Below are positions 23,229-30,506 of a stretch of DNA of 32,086 bases, piece by piece. The DNA is taken from contig CAZTLE010000018.1 of the NCBI GenBank assembly GCA_964614415.1, positions 1-32,086 on the forward strand. Reading direction: 5' to 3'. Under the pieces are notes generated by a model. That model was not told the origin of the DNA. It searched no databases and saw only the letters and a list, made by a program, of their open reading frames with translations. This stretch comes from CAZTLE01 sp964614415 (GTDB taxonomy: Bacteria; Bacteroidota; Bacteroidia; Flavobacteriales; Flavobacteriaceae). The translations under genes were made by a program, and so were the position numbers. The first letter of the stretch is position 1. The number at the start of each line of letters is the position of its first letter.

Positions 23229-24428
23229 ATGAAAAGAAGTGAATTTTTAAGAGTTGCCGGACTGCTGGGCTTATCCATTCCCATTCAATCGTTTCTTGTG
23301 AATTGTTCTTCCGAAGGTCTTGAGGACGGACCTGTTACCGGAGGAAGTTTCAACGGATCTGTCTTTATCCTCGGGGCCGGAGCCGCCGGAATGGCAGCAG
23401 GACATCTCCTCGCACAACAAGGAATTGATTTCCGGATCCTTGAAGCAGGACCCACCTATGGCGGTAGGATGAAACGAACAACGACCTTTACCGATTTCCC
23501 GATTCCCCTGGGGGCAGAATGGTTGCATTCTTCCAGAGCCGATTTTGATGCCATTGTAAACGACCCGTCCATTCAGGTGACTACACAAACCCGGGGTTAC
23601 AATGGTAGCACTGACATGGTGGGATATTACGACGGTTCTCTTTCCATGTTCACGTTGGAATCAGCTTTCGGGGGTGACTACGACGATCAAAAGTTCATTA
23701 ACTCAACCTGGTTTGATTTCTTTGATACCTATGTTGCGCCCGGCATAACCGATAGAATGACTTTTAACACGCAGATCACTGCAATCAATTATTCTGACAG
23801 CAAGGTTATGGTGACTGATTCTTCCGGAGCGAGCTATTCGGCCGATCGGGTCATTGTTACGGTGCCATTGAAGATCCTTCAGCGCGGTGATATCGCATTT
23901 ACACCCGACCTTCCGGCGAACAAACGCGCTGTGATTTCCGAAGCTACTGTATGGAGCGGATTCAAAGCTTTCTTTAAGTTTTCTGAAAAATTCTATCCCA
24001 CGTTTCTAGCGTTTCCGGATAGCGAGACTAATGACGGGCAACGGTTGTATTACGATGCCGCCTATGGCCAGACGACCAATGACAATGTCCTGGGGCTTTT
24101 CTCGGTAGGACTGCAAGCCGAACAATATCAGCAGTTCTCAGGGAACACCCTGCGCGATTATATGCTAAACGAGCTGGATACGGTATTCGATGGCCGGGCT
24201 TCCGAAACCTATATAGAACATATTGTTCAAAACTGGAATGCCGAGCCATTCGCCGGAGCGGCCTATTTGGCCGATGTTGAGGGGTCCAGCATTTCCACGA
24301 TCTTGTCACAATCTGTGGACGGCAAGCTATATTTTGCCGGGGAAGCCTATACAAAGGAGGACGATTGGGCCGCGGTTCACAATGCCGCAAGGGCTGCACG
24401 GGATGCGGTTCGGGAGTTGCTGGCCTAA
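23229..24428 (+). CDS. Exported FAD-dependent amine oxidase
   Basis: A 399-aa flavoprotein of the monoamine oxidase family. A leader MKRSEFLRVAGLLGLSIPIQSF with Cys26 (FLVNC) suggests Tat-type export and a lipid anchor. FAD binding is shown by VFILGAGAAGMAAGHLL (45-61), Glu72 in RILEAG and the GGRM motif at 78-81, and at the end YFAGEAYTKEDDWAAVHNA. A length of about 400 aa is short for the family, so the substrate domain is reduced. The substrate is unknown. ATG 23229 is chosen over an upstream TTG, which would spoil the leader. It is divergent from the AraC-type regulator. Confidence 0.87.
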   Translation: MKRSEFLRVAGLLGLSIPIQSFLVNCSSEGLEDGPVTGGSFNGSVFILGAGAAGMAAGHLLAQQGIDFRILEAGPTYGGRMKRTTTFTDFPIPLGAEWLHSSRADFDAIVNDPSIQVTTQTRGYNGSTDMVGYYDGSLSMFTLESAFGGDYDDQKFINSTWFDFFDTYVAPGITDRMTFNTQITAINYSDSKVMVTDSSGASYSADRVIVTVPLKILQRGDIAFTPDLPANKRAVISEATVWSGFKAFFKFSEKFYPTFLAFPDSETNDGQRLYYDAAYGQTTNDNVLGLFSVGLQAEQYQQFSGNTLRDYMLNELDTVFDGRASETYIEHIVQNWNAEPFAGAAYLADVEGSSISTILSQSVDGKLYFAGEAYTKEDDWAAVHNAARAARDAVRELLA

Positions 24429-24528
24429 CGATATTATACCTGCCTTCGATCACAGAAAATAAGCCCCTCAAGGAATTGGATTTGTTCGGCGGAATTTCCC
24501 ATCTTTGCAGGACACGAAATTTCGATTG

Positions 24529-25230
24529 ATGAGAACGATTCTTTCTGTAGCAGCCCTGTTTTTTTTAGTTGTTTCCTGTGCTTCTGAAGTTGAAAACCAG
24601 ATGGTGGTTACAGGTAATATCGACGGATTGAAAAAAGGCACGTTGCTGCTTCAAAAAGTGGAGGATACCGTTTTAGTGACGGTCGATTCCCTGGTGGTGG
24701 CCGGTGATGCCACGTTTGAATTCATTCAGCCGGTAGAAAGTCCCGAGATGTACTATCTGAGTCTGGCCTTGAGTGACGGTAGCATGAATGAAGAGCGTAT
24801 CGGGTTCTTTGGCGAGGCAAAACCAATACAGATTAATTCGTCCCTCAAGCAATTTGGAATTGATGCTACGGTGACCGGATCGGAGAACGAAGATCTGCTT
24901 AAAGAATACCGGAAACTCATGAGCCGTTATACGAATCGAAACCTGGAACTTATCGAAGCGGCCGTCAAAGCACAACAGGAAGGTAACGATTCATTATCTC
25001 AGGCCTTTCAACTGGAACAGAACAAGGTCCTCTCCCGAAAATATCTCGCTACCGTTAACTTTGCGGTGAAGTACAATGACTATGAGATATCACCCTATCT
25101 CATGCTCACAGAGATCTACGATGTCAATAAAAAATACCTTGATACGGTGTATACCTCACTTACCCCAAAAATAAAAGACTCCAAATACGGTAAAGCATTG
25201 GAGTCTTTCATTGCTAAAATTGAGGAATAG
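24529..25230 (+). CDS. DUF4369 domain lipoprotein
   Basis: A 233-aa protein with a lipoprotein leader: MRTILSVAALFFLVVSC, lipobox VVSC with the cysteine at 17. Residues about 25-115 match the DUF4369 beta-domain (VTGNIDGLKKGTLLLQKVEDT and MYYLSLALSDGS). A charged helical part follows (NEDLLKEYRKLMSRYTNRNLELIEAAVKAQQEG). In many Bacteroidota DUF4369 precedes a thioredoxin fold with CxxC, but none is present here. It is a periplasmic lipoprotein of unknown role. Start 24529 gives the leader. It ends three bases before the convergent small gene. Confidence 0.82.
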   Translation: MRTILSVAALFFLVVSCASEVENQMVVTGNIDGLKKGTLLLQKVEDTVLVTVDSLVVAGDATFEFIQPVESPEMYYLSLALSDGSMNEERIGFFGEAKPIQINSSLKQFGIDATVTGSENEDLLKEYRKLMSRYTNRNLELIEAAVKAQQEGNDSLSQAFQLEQNKVLSRKYLATVNFAVKYNDYEISPYLMLTEIYDVNKKYLDTVYTSLTPKIKDSKYGKALESFIAKIEE

Positions 25231-25233
25231 CTT

Positions 25234-25500
25234 TTACAGGGCGTTGATCTTATCGATTAACTTTCGACCGCGGTCTTCCAGTTCCTGATTGATCCCCTTA
25301 AAGTGTTTCTTGCGGTCCTCTACGCCTTTCTGATTCACTTTAGTAATTAGATCATCGAAGGTTTCAATGGCCTCATCGATTATCTTCTCGGCTGCCTTGT
25401 TATCTTTTTCCGGGTTGGTGAGTTCCCAGATATATACTGCTTCAATAATGTCGCCCAGGACATAATTTATATCGCGCTTTAAATCTCTTACACTTGCCAT
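25234..25500 (-). CDS. Small helical protein of unknown function
   Basis: An 88-aa soluble, charged protein, mostly helical by appearance (VRDLKRDINYVLGDIIEAVY, AAEKIIDEAIETFDDLITKV, GINQELEDRGRKLIDKINAL). No domain or active site was recognised. The start MASVRDLKR is the first ATG. It lies 41 bases after the manA-like gene on the same strand and could be the last gene of the idi-PTPS-manA operon, or a separate unit. Confidence 0.65.
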   Translation of the reverse strand: MASVRDLKRDINYVLGDIIEAVYIWELTNPEKDNKAAEKIIDEAIETFDDLITKVNQKGVEDRKKHFKGINQELEDRGRKLIDKINAL

Positions 25501-25541
25501 AGTTCTAAATTTTGCCTCAAAAATACTACAATTTGAACGGT

Positions 25542-26513
25542 TTAGGGAACATAAACCTCCAAAATCGTCGCCTCTTCGGTATCAAATAGAACCCTGTCAA
25601 TAAACGCCGGTAACAGGGCTGTTTCTCCCCTTTCGAGGCTGATTTCTCCATGATCGGTACGTAATTGTAACGCACCTTCCACACACATGTAAACCACAAA
25701 AGAATCAATTCCGTCCAATTTCCTTTCCGTTGCTTCGGAAAGCACCCACTTATTGGTTTCAAAATAGGTCTTGCTGCACAAGGGAATGATGGAGTTTTCG
25801 AGTTCTCGATAGTCAATTCTCGCTTCCGGGGCGCTGTAGTCGATGGCGTCAAGCGCCAGTTCCGTATGTAATTCGCGCATGGAACCATCTGCATCCGGGC
25901 GGTCCCAGTCGTAGATACGATAGGTAATATCTGAAGTTTGCTGAATTTCTGCGAGCAGCGTCCCGGCCCCGATCGCATGCACGGTGCCCGGAGCTATAAA
26001 AAACGAATCTCCGGCGGTGACAGGCTCTTCATAAAGAATATCTGTGATCTTCCCGTCATTCAGGAACGTAAGGTAGGTCTCCTGATCCATTTCACGATTG
26101 AATCCCAGTATGAGGCGTGCATCCTCCTCAGCGTGCATGATATACCACATTTCGGTCTTCCCGAAAGAATTGTGCCTTGCCATGGCCAGACGATCATCCG
26201 GATGTAATTGTACGGACAGGTCAAGACGTGCGTCAATAAACTTGAACAGCAACGGGAAGGTATTTCCGTAGGTTTCCTGCACTTTTTTTCCCAACAGGTC
26301 TGCCCCATAGGTCGTTATGAGATCCGTAAGCTGAACACCCTTTAAAGCGCCTTCAGACACGCAGGACACATTGCCCTCGACCCCGCTCAACTCCCAACTT
26401 TCACCGATATCTCCACTACCCTTTTTTCCAAAAAGGGTAGCCAGTTTGGATCCTCCCCATACCTTTTTTTTCAGAACAGGGTCAAATTTGAGCGGATAGA
26501 GTGATTGCTTCAA
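25542..26513 (-). CDS. manA: Type I mannose-6-phosphate isomerase
   Basis: A 323-aa class I phosphomannose isomerase, interconverting fructose-6-phosphate and mannose-6-phosphate, which feeds GDP-mannose and surface-glycan synthesis. The zinc site is visible: Gln102 and His104 in SVQLHPDD, Glu121 in KTEMW and His179 in PGTVHAIG. KVWGG near the N-terminus is another family mark. The length is that of the short bacterial form. It follows the PTPS-like gene by 11 bases on the same strand. Confidence 0.9.
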   Translation of the reverse strand: MKQSLYPLKFDPVLKKKVWGGSKLATLFGKKGSGDIGESWELSGVEGNVSCVSEGALKGVQLTDLITTYGADLLGKKVQETYGNTFPLLFKFIDARLDLSVQLHPDDRLAMARHNSFGKTEMWYIMHAEEDARLILGFNREMDQETYLTFLNDGKITDILYEEPVTAGDSFFIAPGTVHAIGAGTLLAEIQQTSDITYRIYDWDRPDADGSMRELHTELALDAIDYSAPEARIDYRELENSIIPLCSKTYFETNKWVLSEATERKLDGIDSFVVYMCVEGALQLRTDHGEISLERGETALLPAFIDRVLFDTEEATILEVYVP

Positions 26514-26524
26514 GGGGAAACCAA

Positions 26525-26932
26525 TTAGCCGTTATATACTACAAAGTTACGGGGAGTCTCGTAGAGCTTAACCGATATTTCAAACTTCGGGTCCAATCGC
26601 TTCCGAAGTCTTTGCCAGATAACGATGGCAATATTTTCTGCCGTCGGATTCAGGTTTTTGAATTCGGGCACCTCCAGATTGAGGTTTTTATGATCGAAAG
26701 GGTCCTCGACTTCTTCTTTGATCAGATCTTTGAGAACCTTGAGGTCGATAAGGAATCCCGTGGTGGGGTCAATTTCTCCGGTCACTCCAACCTCAAGTTC
26801 ATAGTTATGCCCATGGTACCTGGGATTATTGCATTTTCCGAAGACTTCATCATTTTTCTCGTCACTCCACTCTTCGACAAACAACCGATGGGCAGCATTA
26901 AAATGGGCTTTTCTGTAGACCGTTAAACTCAT
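26525..26932 (-). CDS. 6-pyruvoyl/6-carboxytetrahydropterin synthase family enzyme
   Basis: A 135-aa T-fold enzyme. Zinc ligands are His15 (FNAAHR), His40 and His42 in FGKCNNPRYHGHNY; Cys34 in the same segment is the catalytic thiol. DHKNLN and LYETPRN complete the site, and PTAENIA is a family mark. The CNNPxxHGHNY spacing is that of PTPS rather than short QueD. The product could be a pterin or the precursor of queuosine; no other queuosine or folate gene is near. Its ATG overlaps the idi stop (ATGA), so the two are translationally coupled. Confidence 0.88.
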   Translation of the reverse strand: MSLTVYRKAHFNAAHRLFVEEWSDEKNDEVFGKCNNPRYHGHNYELEVGVTGEIDPTTGFLIDLKVLKDLIKEEVEDPFDHKNLNLEVPEFKNLNPTAENIAIVIWQRLRKRLDPKFEISVKLYETPRNFVVYNG

Positions 26933-27447
26933 ACATTGAGGTATTGGTAGAACTTATCGAAAATAATCTTAAACCAGGCAGTATAACGTTCCGGGTGCCG
27001 GGCAATGTCTTCTCTCACATCCTCAAGGGGCATCCACTTCCAGTTGGCCACTTCCTCCGGATTGATAACCGGATCGTCGTTATACTTTCCCACCAACACA
27101 TGATCAAACTCATGCTCTGTAAGGCCATTGTCGAAAGGAGCTTTATAGATAAAAGAGGTCTTTTGAATCAATTCGGTACTAAACCCCATTTCTTCAAAAA
27201 GCCTCCGCTTCCCCGCCTCTATTGAGGTTTCCCCGTCGCGTTGATGACTGCAGCAGGTGTTGGTCCAAAGACCGGGCGAGTGATACTTGGACAGTGCCCG
27301 TTGTTGTAGCATCAATTCGTCCCTGTCATTAAAGATAAATACTGAAAACGCCCTGTGAAGCACAGCCTTTTCGTGCGCCTCCTGCTTGGGCATTAATCCT
27401 ATCTTTTCATCCTTCTCATTAACAAGGATCACCAATTCTTCATTCAT
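26929..27447 (-). CDS. idi: Isopentenyl-diphosphate delta-isomerase, type I
   Basis: A 172-aa Nudix-fold enzyme that interconverts isopentenyl and dimethylallyl diphosphate for isoprenoid and carotenoid/quinone synthesis. Metal and catalytic residues are present: His25 and His31, Cys66 and His68 in NTCCSHQ, the Nudix region EAGKRRLFEEMGF, and Glu111/Glu113 in TEHEFDH. Start 27447 (MNEELVIL) is chosen; the longer frame adds 17 residues that lie upstream of the expected start and overlap the promoter element. First gene of the operon with the PTPS-like and manA genes. Confidence 0.92.
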   Translation of the reverse strand: MNEELVILVNEKDEKIGLMPKQEAHEKAVLHRAFSVFIFNDRDELMLQQRALSKYHSPGLWTNTCCSHQRDGETSIEAGKRRLFEEMGFSTELIQKTSFIYKAPFDNGLTEHEFDHVLVGKYNDDPVINPEEVANWKWMPLEDVREDIARHPERYTAWFKIIFDKFYQYLNV

Positions 27448-27465
27448 AGCAAGCGATATTTTGCC

Positions 27466-27473
27466 CAAAAATA
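27466..27473 (-). promoter_or_regulatory. -7 element (TATTTTTG) of the idi operon
   Basis: TATTTTTG on the minus strand fits TAnnTTTG, 18 bases before the idi ATG. A TTTG lies 22 bases upstream, longer than the usual 19, at the edge of the preceding terminator. Confidence 0.45.
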
Positions 27474-27497
27474 CGAAATAGGAGGCTATAAAATGCA

Positions 27498-27526
27498 AAG
27501 GGTACCCTGGGGAGATGGGTACCCTT
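27498..27526 (-). terminator. Terminator of the adhesin-SprF-PorE operon
   Basis: AAGGGTACC pairs with GGTACCCTT across an 11-base loop, 24 bases after the PorE-like stop on the minus strand. It is followed by TTTGCATTTTAT, a weak T tract. Confidence 0.6.
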
Positions 27527-27549
27527 CTATGAATCTAATTCGGCTAGTA

Positions 27550-29493
27550 TTAGTTCTGTATGAGGAACATTGAGCGTCTATTGAGTTGATGCGCCTCTTC
27601 GGTACAATCTACTCCGTTGGAACACTCATTAACCAATTGATATTCACCATAGCCTTTAGCACTTAGCCTGCTACGGTCTATCCCCTGTTCCACCAGCCAA
27701 TTCAGGGTGGATTGTGCCCGTTTTTCGGACAGTGCTTCATTGTAGGCGTCATTACCCCGTGAGTCTGTATGCGACTCGATATGGATGATCAACTGCGGGT
27801 ATTCACGCATGGCTGCAAGGATCTTGGCCAGCTCTATGGCGGCATCCTCGCGAATATTGTATCTGTCAAAATCAAAATAGATAGGCTGCAGGTCGAGCTT
27901 ACAACCCAGGTCATTGGCCGCACACGGATCACATGGCAGCGCAACATCTACGTTGATCACTCCTGTTTTATCGGGTGTCTCGGCCAGTGTTTCGTTAAAC
28001 TCGCAATTGTCGGCCTTACTGCGCACAATATAGGTGGCTGCACAGGCGGCTACTTCGTCAAAGCTATATCTTCCGTAGGAATCGGCTGTAGTTGTACCAA
28101 CCACATTGTTGTTTTCATCAAGCAGGGTTACGCTGGCTCCGGGGATCACCTCGCCCGTAACATCGTTCGTCACCTCACCATTAATTGAGATAATACAAAC
28201 ACCTATCACCTTATAGATATCATCGCTGGCACTTCCTCCGTTCCCATCTCTGTTGGACGACATGAATCCCATTCCATCTTCTTCGTTGAAAATAAAACCG
28301 AAGTCATCCGCATTACTATTGGTAGGAGCTCCCAAATTGGTAATCTTATCTGCCATGGCATTTCCGGAAGCATCAAATTCGGTTACATAAATATCATAGC
28401 CTCCCAGACCTGCTCTTCCGTCGGAAGAAAAGTAGAGCTTGTTATCATCACTTATGAAAGGGAATGAATCACGGGATTCGGTATTGACACCAGGCCCCAT
28501 GTTCTGTGGTTCTCCATAGGTACCATCTTCATTGATATCTGCATACCAAAGGTCGGACATCCCAAGGGTGCCTTCCATGTCGGAAGAGAAGTACAAACGC
28601 TTCCCGTCATTGCTTAAAGCAGGATGCGCTACCGAGTGTTTGTCACTATTAAAAGGAAGTTCTTCCACAGTACCCCAGCTGCCGTCACCGTTGCGCGTGG
28701 CTTTCAAAAGTTTCAGACGAATAGTCTTGGCCTCATCCTCGACGTCTTTACGCACTTTACCATCCACAAAATTGTTTCGGGTAAAATACATAGTGTTTCC
28801 GTCTTTCGTGAAAACGGCACTTGATTCGTGATAGAGCGTGTTGATCTCATTGTCAAGAGGAATAGGTTCCGACAGTTGCCCGTCCGTACCTATATTGGAT
28901 ACATACAGATCCAGATACGGCAATTCGGTCCACTGATCGCTTTTCGCTCCTGCTGATCTGTTCGAAGCAAACACCAATCGGTCACCGTAATACGATGGAC
29001 CAAAATCGGATTCCCCGGAGTTTATGGAGACTTTCTCGATATCATATCCACGGGCAAATGTGGCAATGGTCTCCAGGTAATTAGGATCCTCATTGAAATT
29101 TCTCACCAAAAGATCAGCGCCGCCTTTTTCTTCATAGGCTTTCATCAGTGCGTCCGATTCTGCATACTTATCGACACTCTTTAACGATTGAGCCGCACGA
29201 TAGTAATAAATAGGTTCACTCTGATCCGGAAACTTCTCAAAAAGGCTTGTGTACCAATCGGAAGCTTCGGCATATTGACTGTTGAAGTAGTACGTGTCTC
29301 CAAGTCGTTCAAAGATTTGAGCCGACTCATAACCATCTTCTACTACTTTTAGATAAATCTCACGAGCATCGATATAAGCGTATTTTGTAAATTCTTTATC
29401 CGCTCGGGCTACCTGTGATTTCTGTGAATGACCAACGCCCATGCAGCAAATAAGCAAGGACGTGATCATTAATTTTTGTACTAGTTTCTTCAT
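27550..29493 (-). CDS. PorE-like OmpA family protein (TPR, propeller, CRD, OmpA)
   Basis: A 647-aa exported protein (signal peptide about 1-23). TPR-like helices cover residues 28-135 (ADKEFTKYAYIDAREIY; IFERLGDTYYFNSQYAEA). PD40/WD40-like blades cover about 150-430 (YGDRLVFASNRSAG; LYFSSDMEGTLGMSDLWYADI; KLYFSSDGRAGLGGYDIYV). A carboxypeptidase regulatory-like domain follows (about 432-520), then an OmpA peptidoglycan-binding domain (HIESHTDSRGNDAYNEALS, LSAKGYGE). This order equals PorE of the Porphyromonas T9SS. It would tie the secretion complex to peptidoglycan. It starts 12 bases after the SprF-like gene and lacks a lipobox cysteine at the expected place. Confidence 0.9.
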   Translation of the reverse strand: MKKLVQKLMITSLLICCMGVGHSQKSQVARADKEFTKYAYIDAREIYLKVVEDGYESAQIFERLGDTYYFNSQYAEASDWYTSLFEKFPDQSEPIYYYRAAQSLKSVDKYAESDALMKAYEEKGGADLLVRNFNEDPNYLETIATFARGYDIEKVSINSGESDFGPSYYGDRLVFASNRSAGAKSDQWTELPYLDLYVSNIGTDGQLSEPIPLDNEINTLYHESSAVFTKDGNTMYFTRNNFVDGKVRKDVEDEAKTIRLKLLKATRNGDGSWGTVEELPFNSDKHSVAHPALSNDGKRLYFSSDMEGTLGMSDLWYADINEDGTYGEPQNMGPGVNTESRDSFPFISDDNKLYFSSDGRAGLGGYDIYVTEFDASGNAMADKITNLGAPTNSNADDFGFIFNEEDGMGFMSSNRDGNGGSASDDIYKVIGVCIISINGEVTNDVTGEVIPGASVTLLDENNNVVGTTTADSYGRYSFDEVAACAATYIVRSKADNCEFNETLAETPDKTGVINVDVALPCDPCAANDLGCKLDLQPIYFDFDRYNIREDAAIELAKILAAMREYPQLIIHIESHTDSRGNDAYNEALSEKRAQSTLNWLVEQGIDRSRLSAKGYGEYQLVNECSNGVDCTEEAHQLNRRSMFLIQN

Positions 29494-29505
29494 ACCATAC
29501 TGTTT

Positions 29506-30450
29506 TTAGAAGAATCGAGGAGTAAGCACACGATCCGGCTTATTGAAGATATCAAAGCTCAGGAAGATCTCGTACGATCCATCACTATAGCTCTCAATAT
29601 CTGTGCTCTGGTAATCGTAAGCAAACCCAATAAATATATTGTCACTTGCCTGGAAACCTAACATCGCGCTAAGGGCCGCGCTCCATCGATAGGACGCTCC
29701 AACAGTGAACTTTTCATATAACAGGAAATTGGCAGATGCATCCCACTGTAGTGGTGCTCCGCTAACAGCCTTGACCAACGTCGCAGGCTTGAACTTTACA
29801 TTTTCGCTAAGGTCAAACACATACCCAGCTATTAAGAAGTAATGCAGGCGCTCTGCCGCAACACTTTCCACCGTGGTGTTCTCCAAACTACCATTTTGAA
29901 AATGCTTGGTGGTCAAAAAGTTAGGCACCGATAGTCCTGCATAGAACTTCTGAGTGTTGTAGTACACTCCCGCTCCGATCTGTGGTTGGAATCGATTGTC
30001 TACATTGTTTTGGAACCTCGGGTCATTTTGATCAAATATGTTCAATTTGGTGAAGTCCACATCCAATATATCGAATCCACCTTTCAATCCGAACGATACT
30101 CGACCTTCTTCGGACGTGTTGATAGAATATGCCCAATCCACATTCACATTCGTCTCTATGGCCGGACCAAGCTCGTCGCGAACAATCGATAACCCCAGAC
30201 CCATATTGTCCAAAGCACCGATAGGTGTATTCACTGTAAAGGTTCCCGTACGGGGCGCCCCTTCAAAGCCTGTCCATTGCGTACGTAGCAACAAACCAAA
30301 ATTCAATGCCTCTTTCGAACCTATATAGCCCGGATTGACAACCTGCGTGTTGTACATATACTGTGTATACTGAGGATCCTGCTGAGCCTCAACACGAAAG
30401 GTGCCAACTACTAAAAACAAAATTAGGATTGATAAATAACTGTGTTTCAT
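29506..30450 (-). CDS. T9SS membrane protein of the PorP/SprF family
   Basis: A 314-aa outer-membrane beta-barrel-type protein with signal peptide (MKHSYLSILILFLVVG, cut near VEA). The family signature QQDPQYTQYMYNTQVVNPGYIGS is seen at residues about 23-45, then LRTQWTGFEGAPRTGTFTVNTPIG and many alternating strands ending DRVLTPRFF. In Flavobacterium johnsoniae, SprF is needed for surface display of SprB, a type B substrate. Here the gene follows a type B adhesin by 56 bp and precedes a PorE-like gene, so the same pairing is likely. Confidence 0.92.
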   Translation of the reverse strand: MKHSYLSILILFLVVGTFRVEAQQDPQYTQYMYNTQVVNPGYIGSKEALNFGLLLRTQWTGFEGAPRTGTFTVNTPIGALDNMGLGLSIVRDELGPAIETNVNVDWAYSINTSEEGRVSFGLKGGFDILDVDFTKLNIFDQNDPRFQNNVDNRFQPQIGAGVYYNTQKFYAGLSVPNFLTTKHFQNGSLENTTVESVAAERLHYFLIAGYVFDLSENVKFKPATLVKAVSGAPLQWDASANFLLYEKFTVGASYRWSAALSAMLGFQASDNIFIGFAYDYQSTDIESYSDGSYEIFLSFDIFNKPDRVLTPRFF

Positions 30451-30464
30451 CGTATCTGTGTTTG

Positions 30465-30491
30465 TCCCGGGAGGAGTCTCACCTCCCGGGA
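30465..30491. other. Strong intercistronic hairpin between type B adhesin and SprF-like gene
   Basis: TCCCGGGAGG pairs perfectly with CCTCCCGGGA over a 7-base loop. On the minus (transcribed) strand it is not followed by T residues, so it is not a plain terminator; the T run lies on the other side, on the plus strand. It may block 3' decay or trim the transcript and so set adhesin and SprF amounts. Confidence 0.7.
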
Positions 30492-30506
30492 TTTTTCCTT
30501 ATTCTA

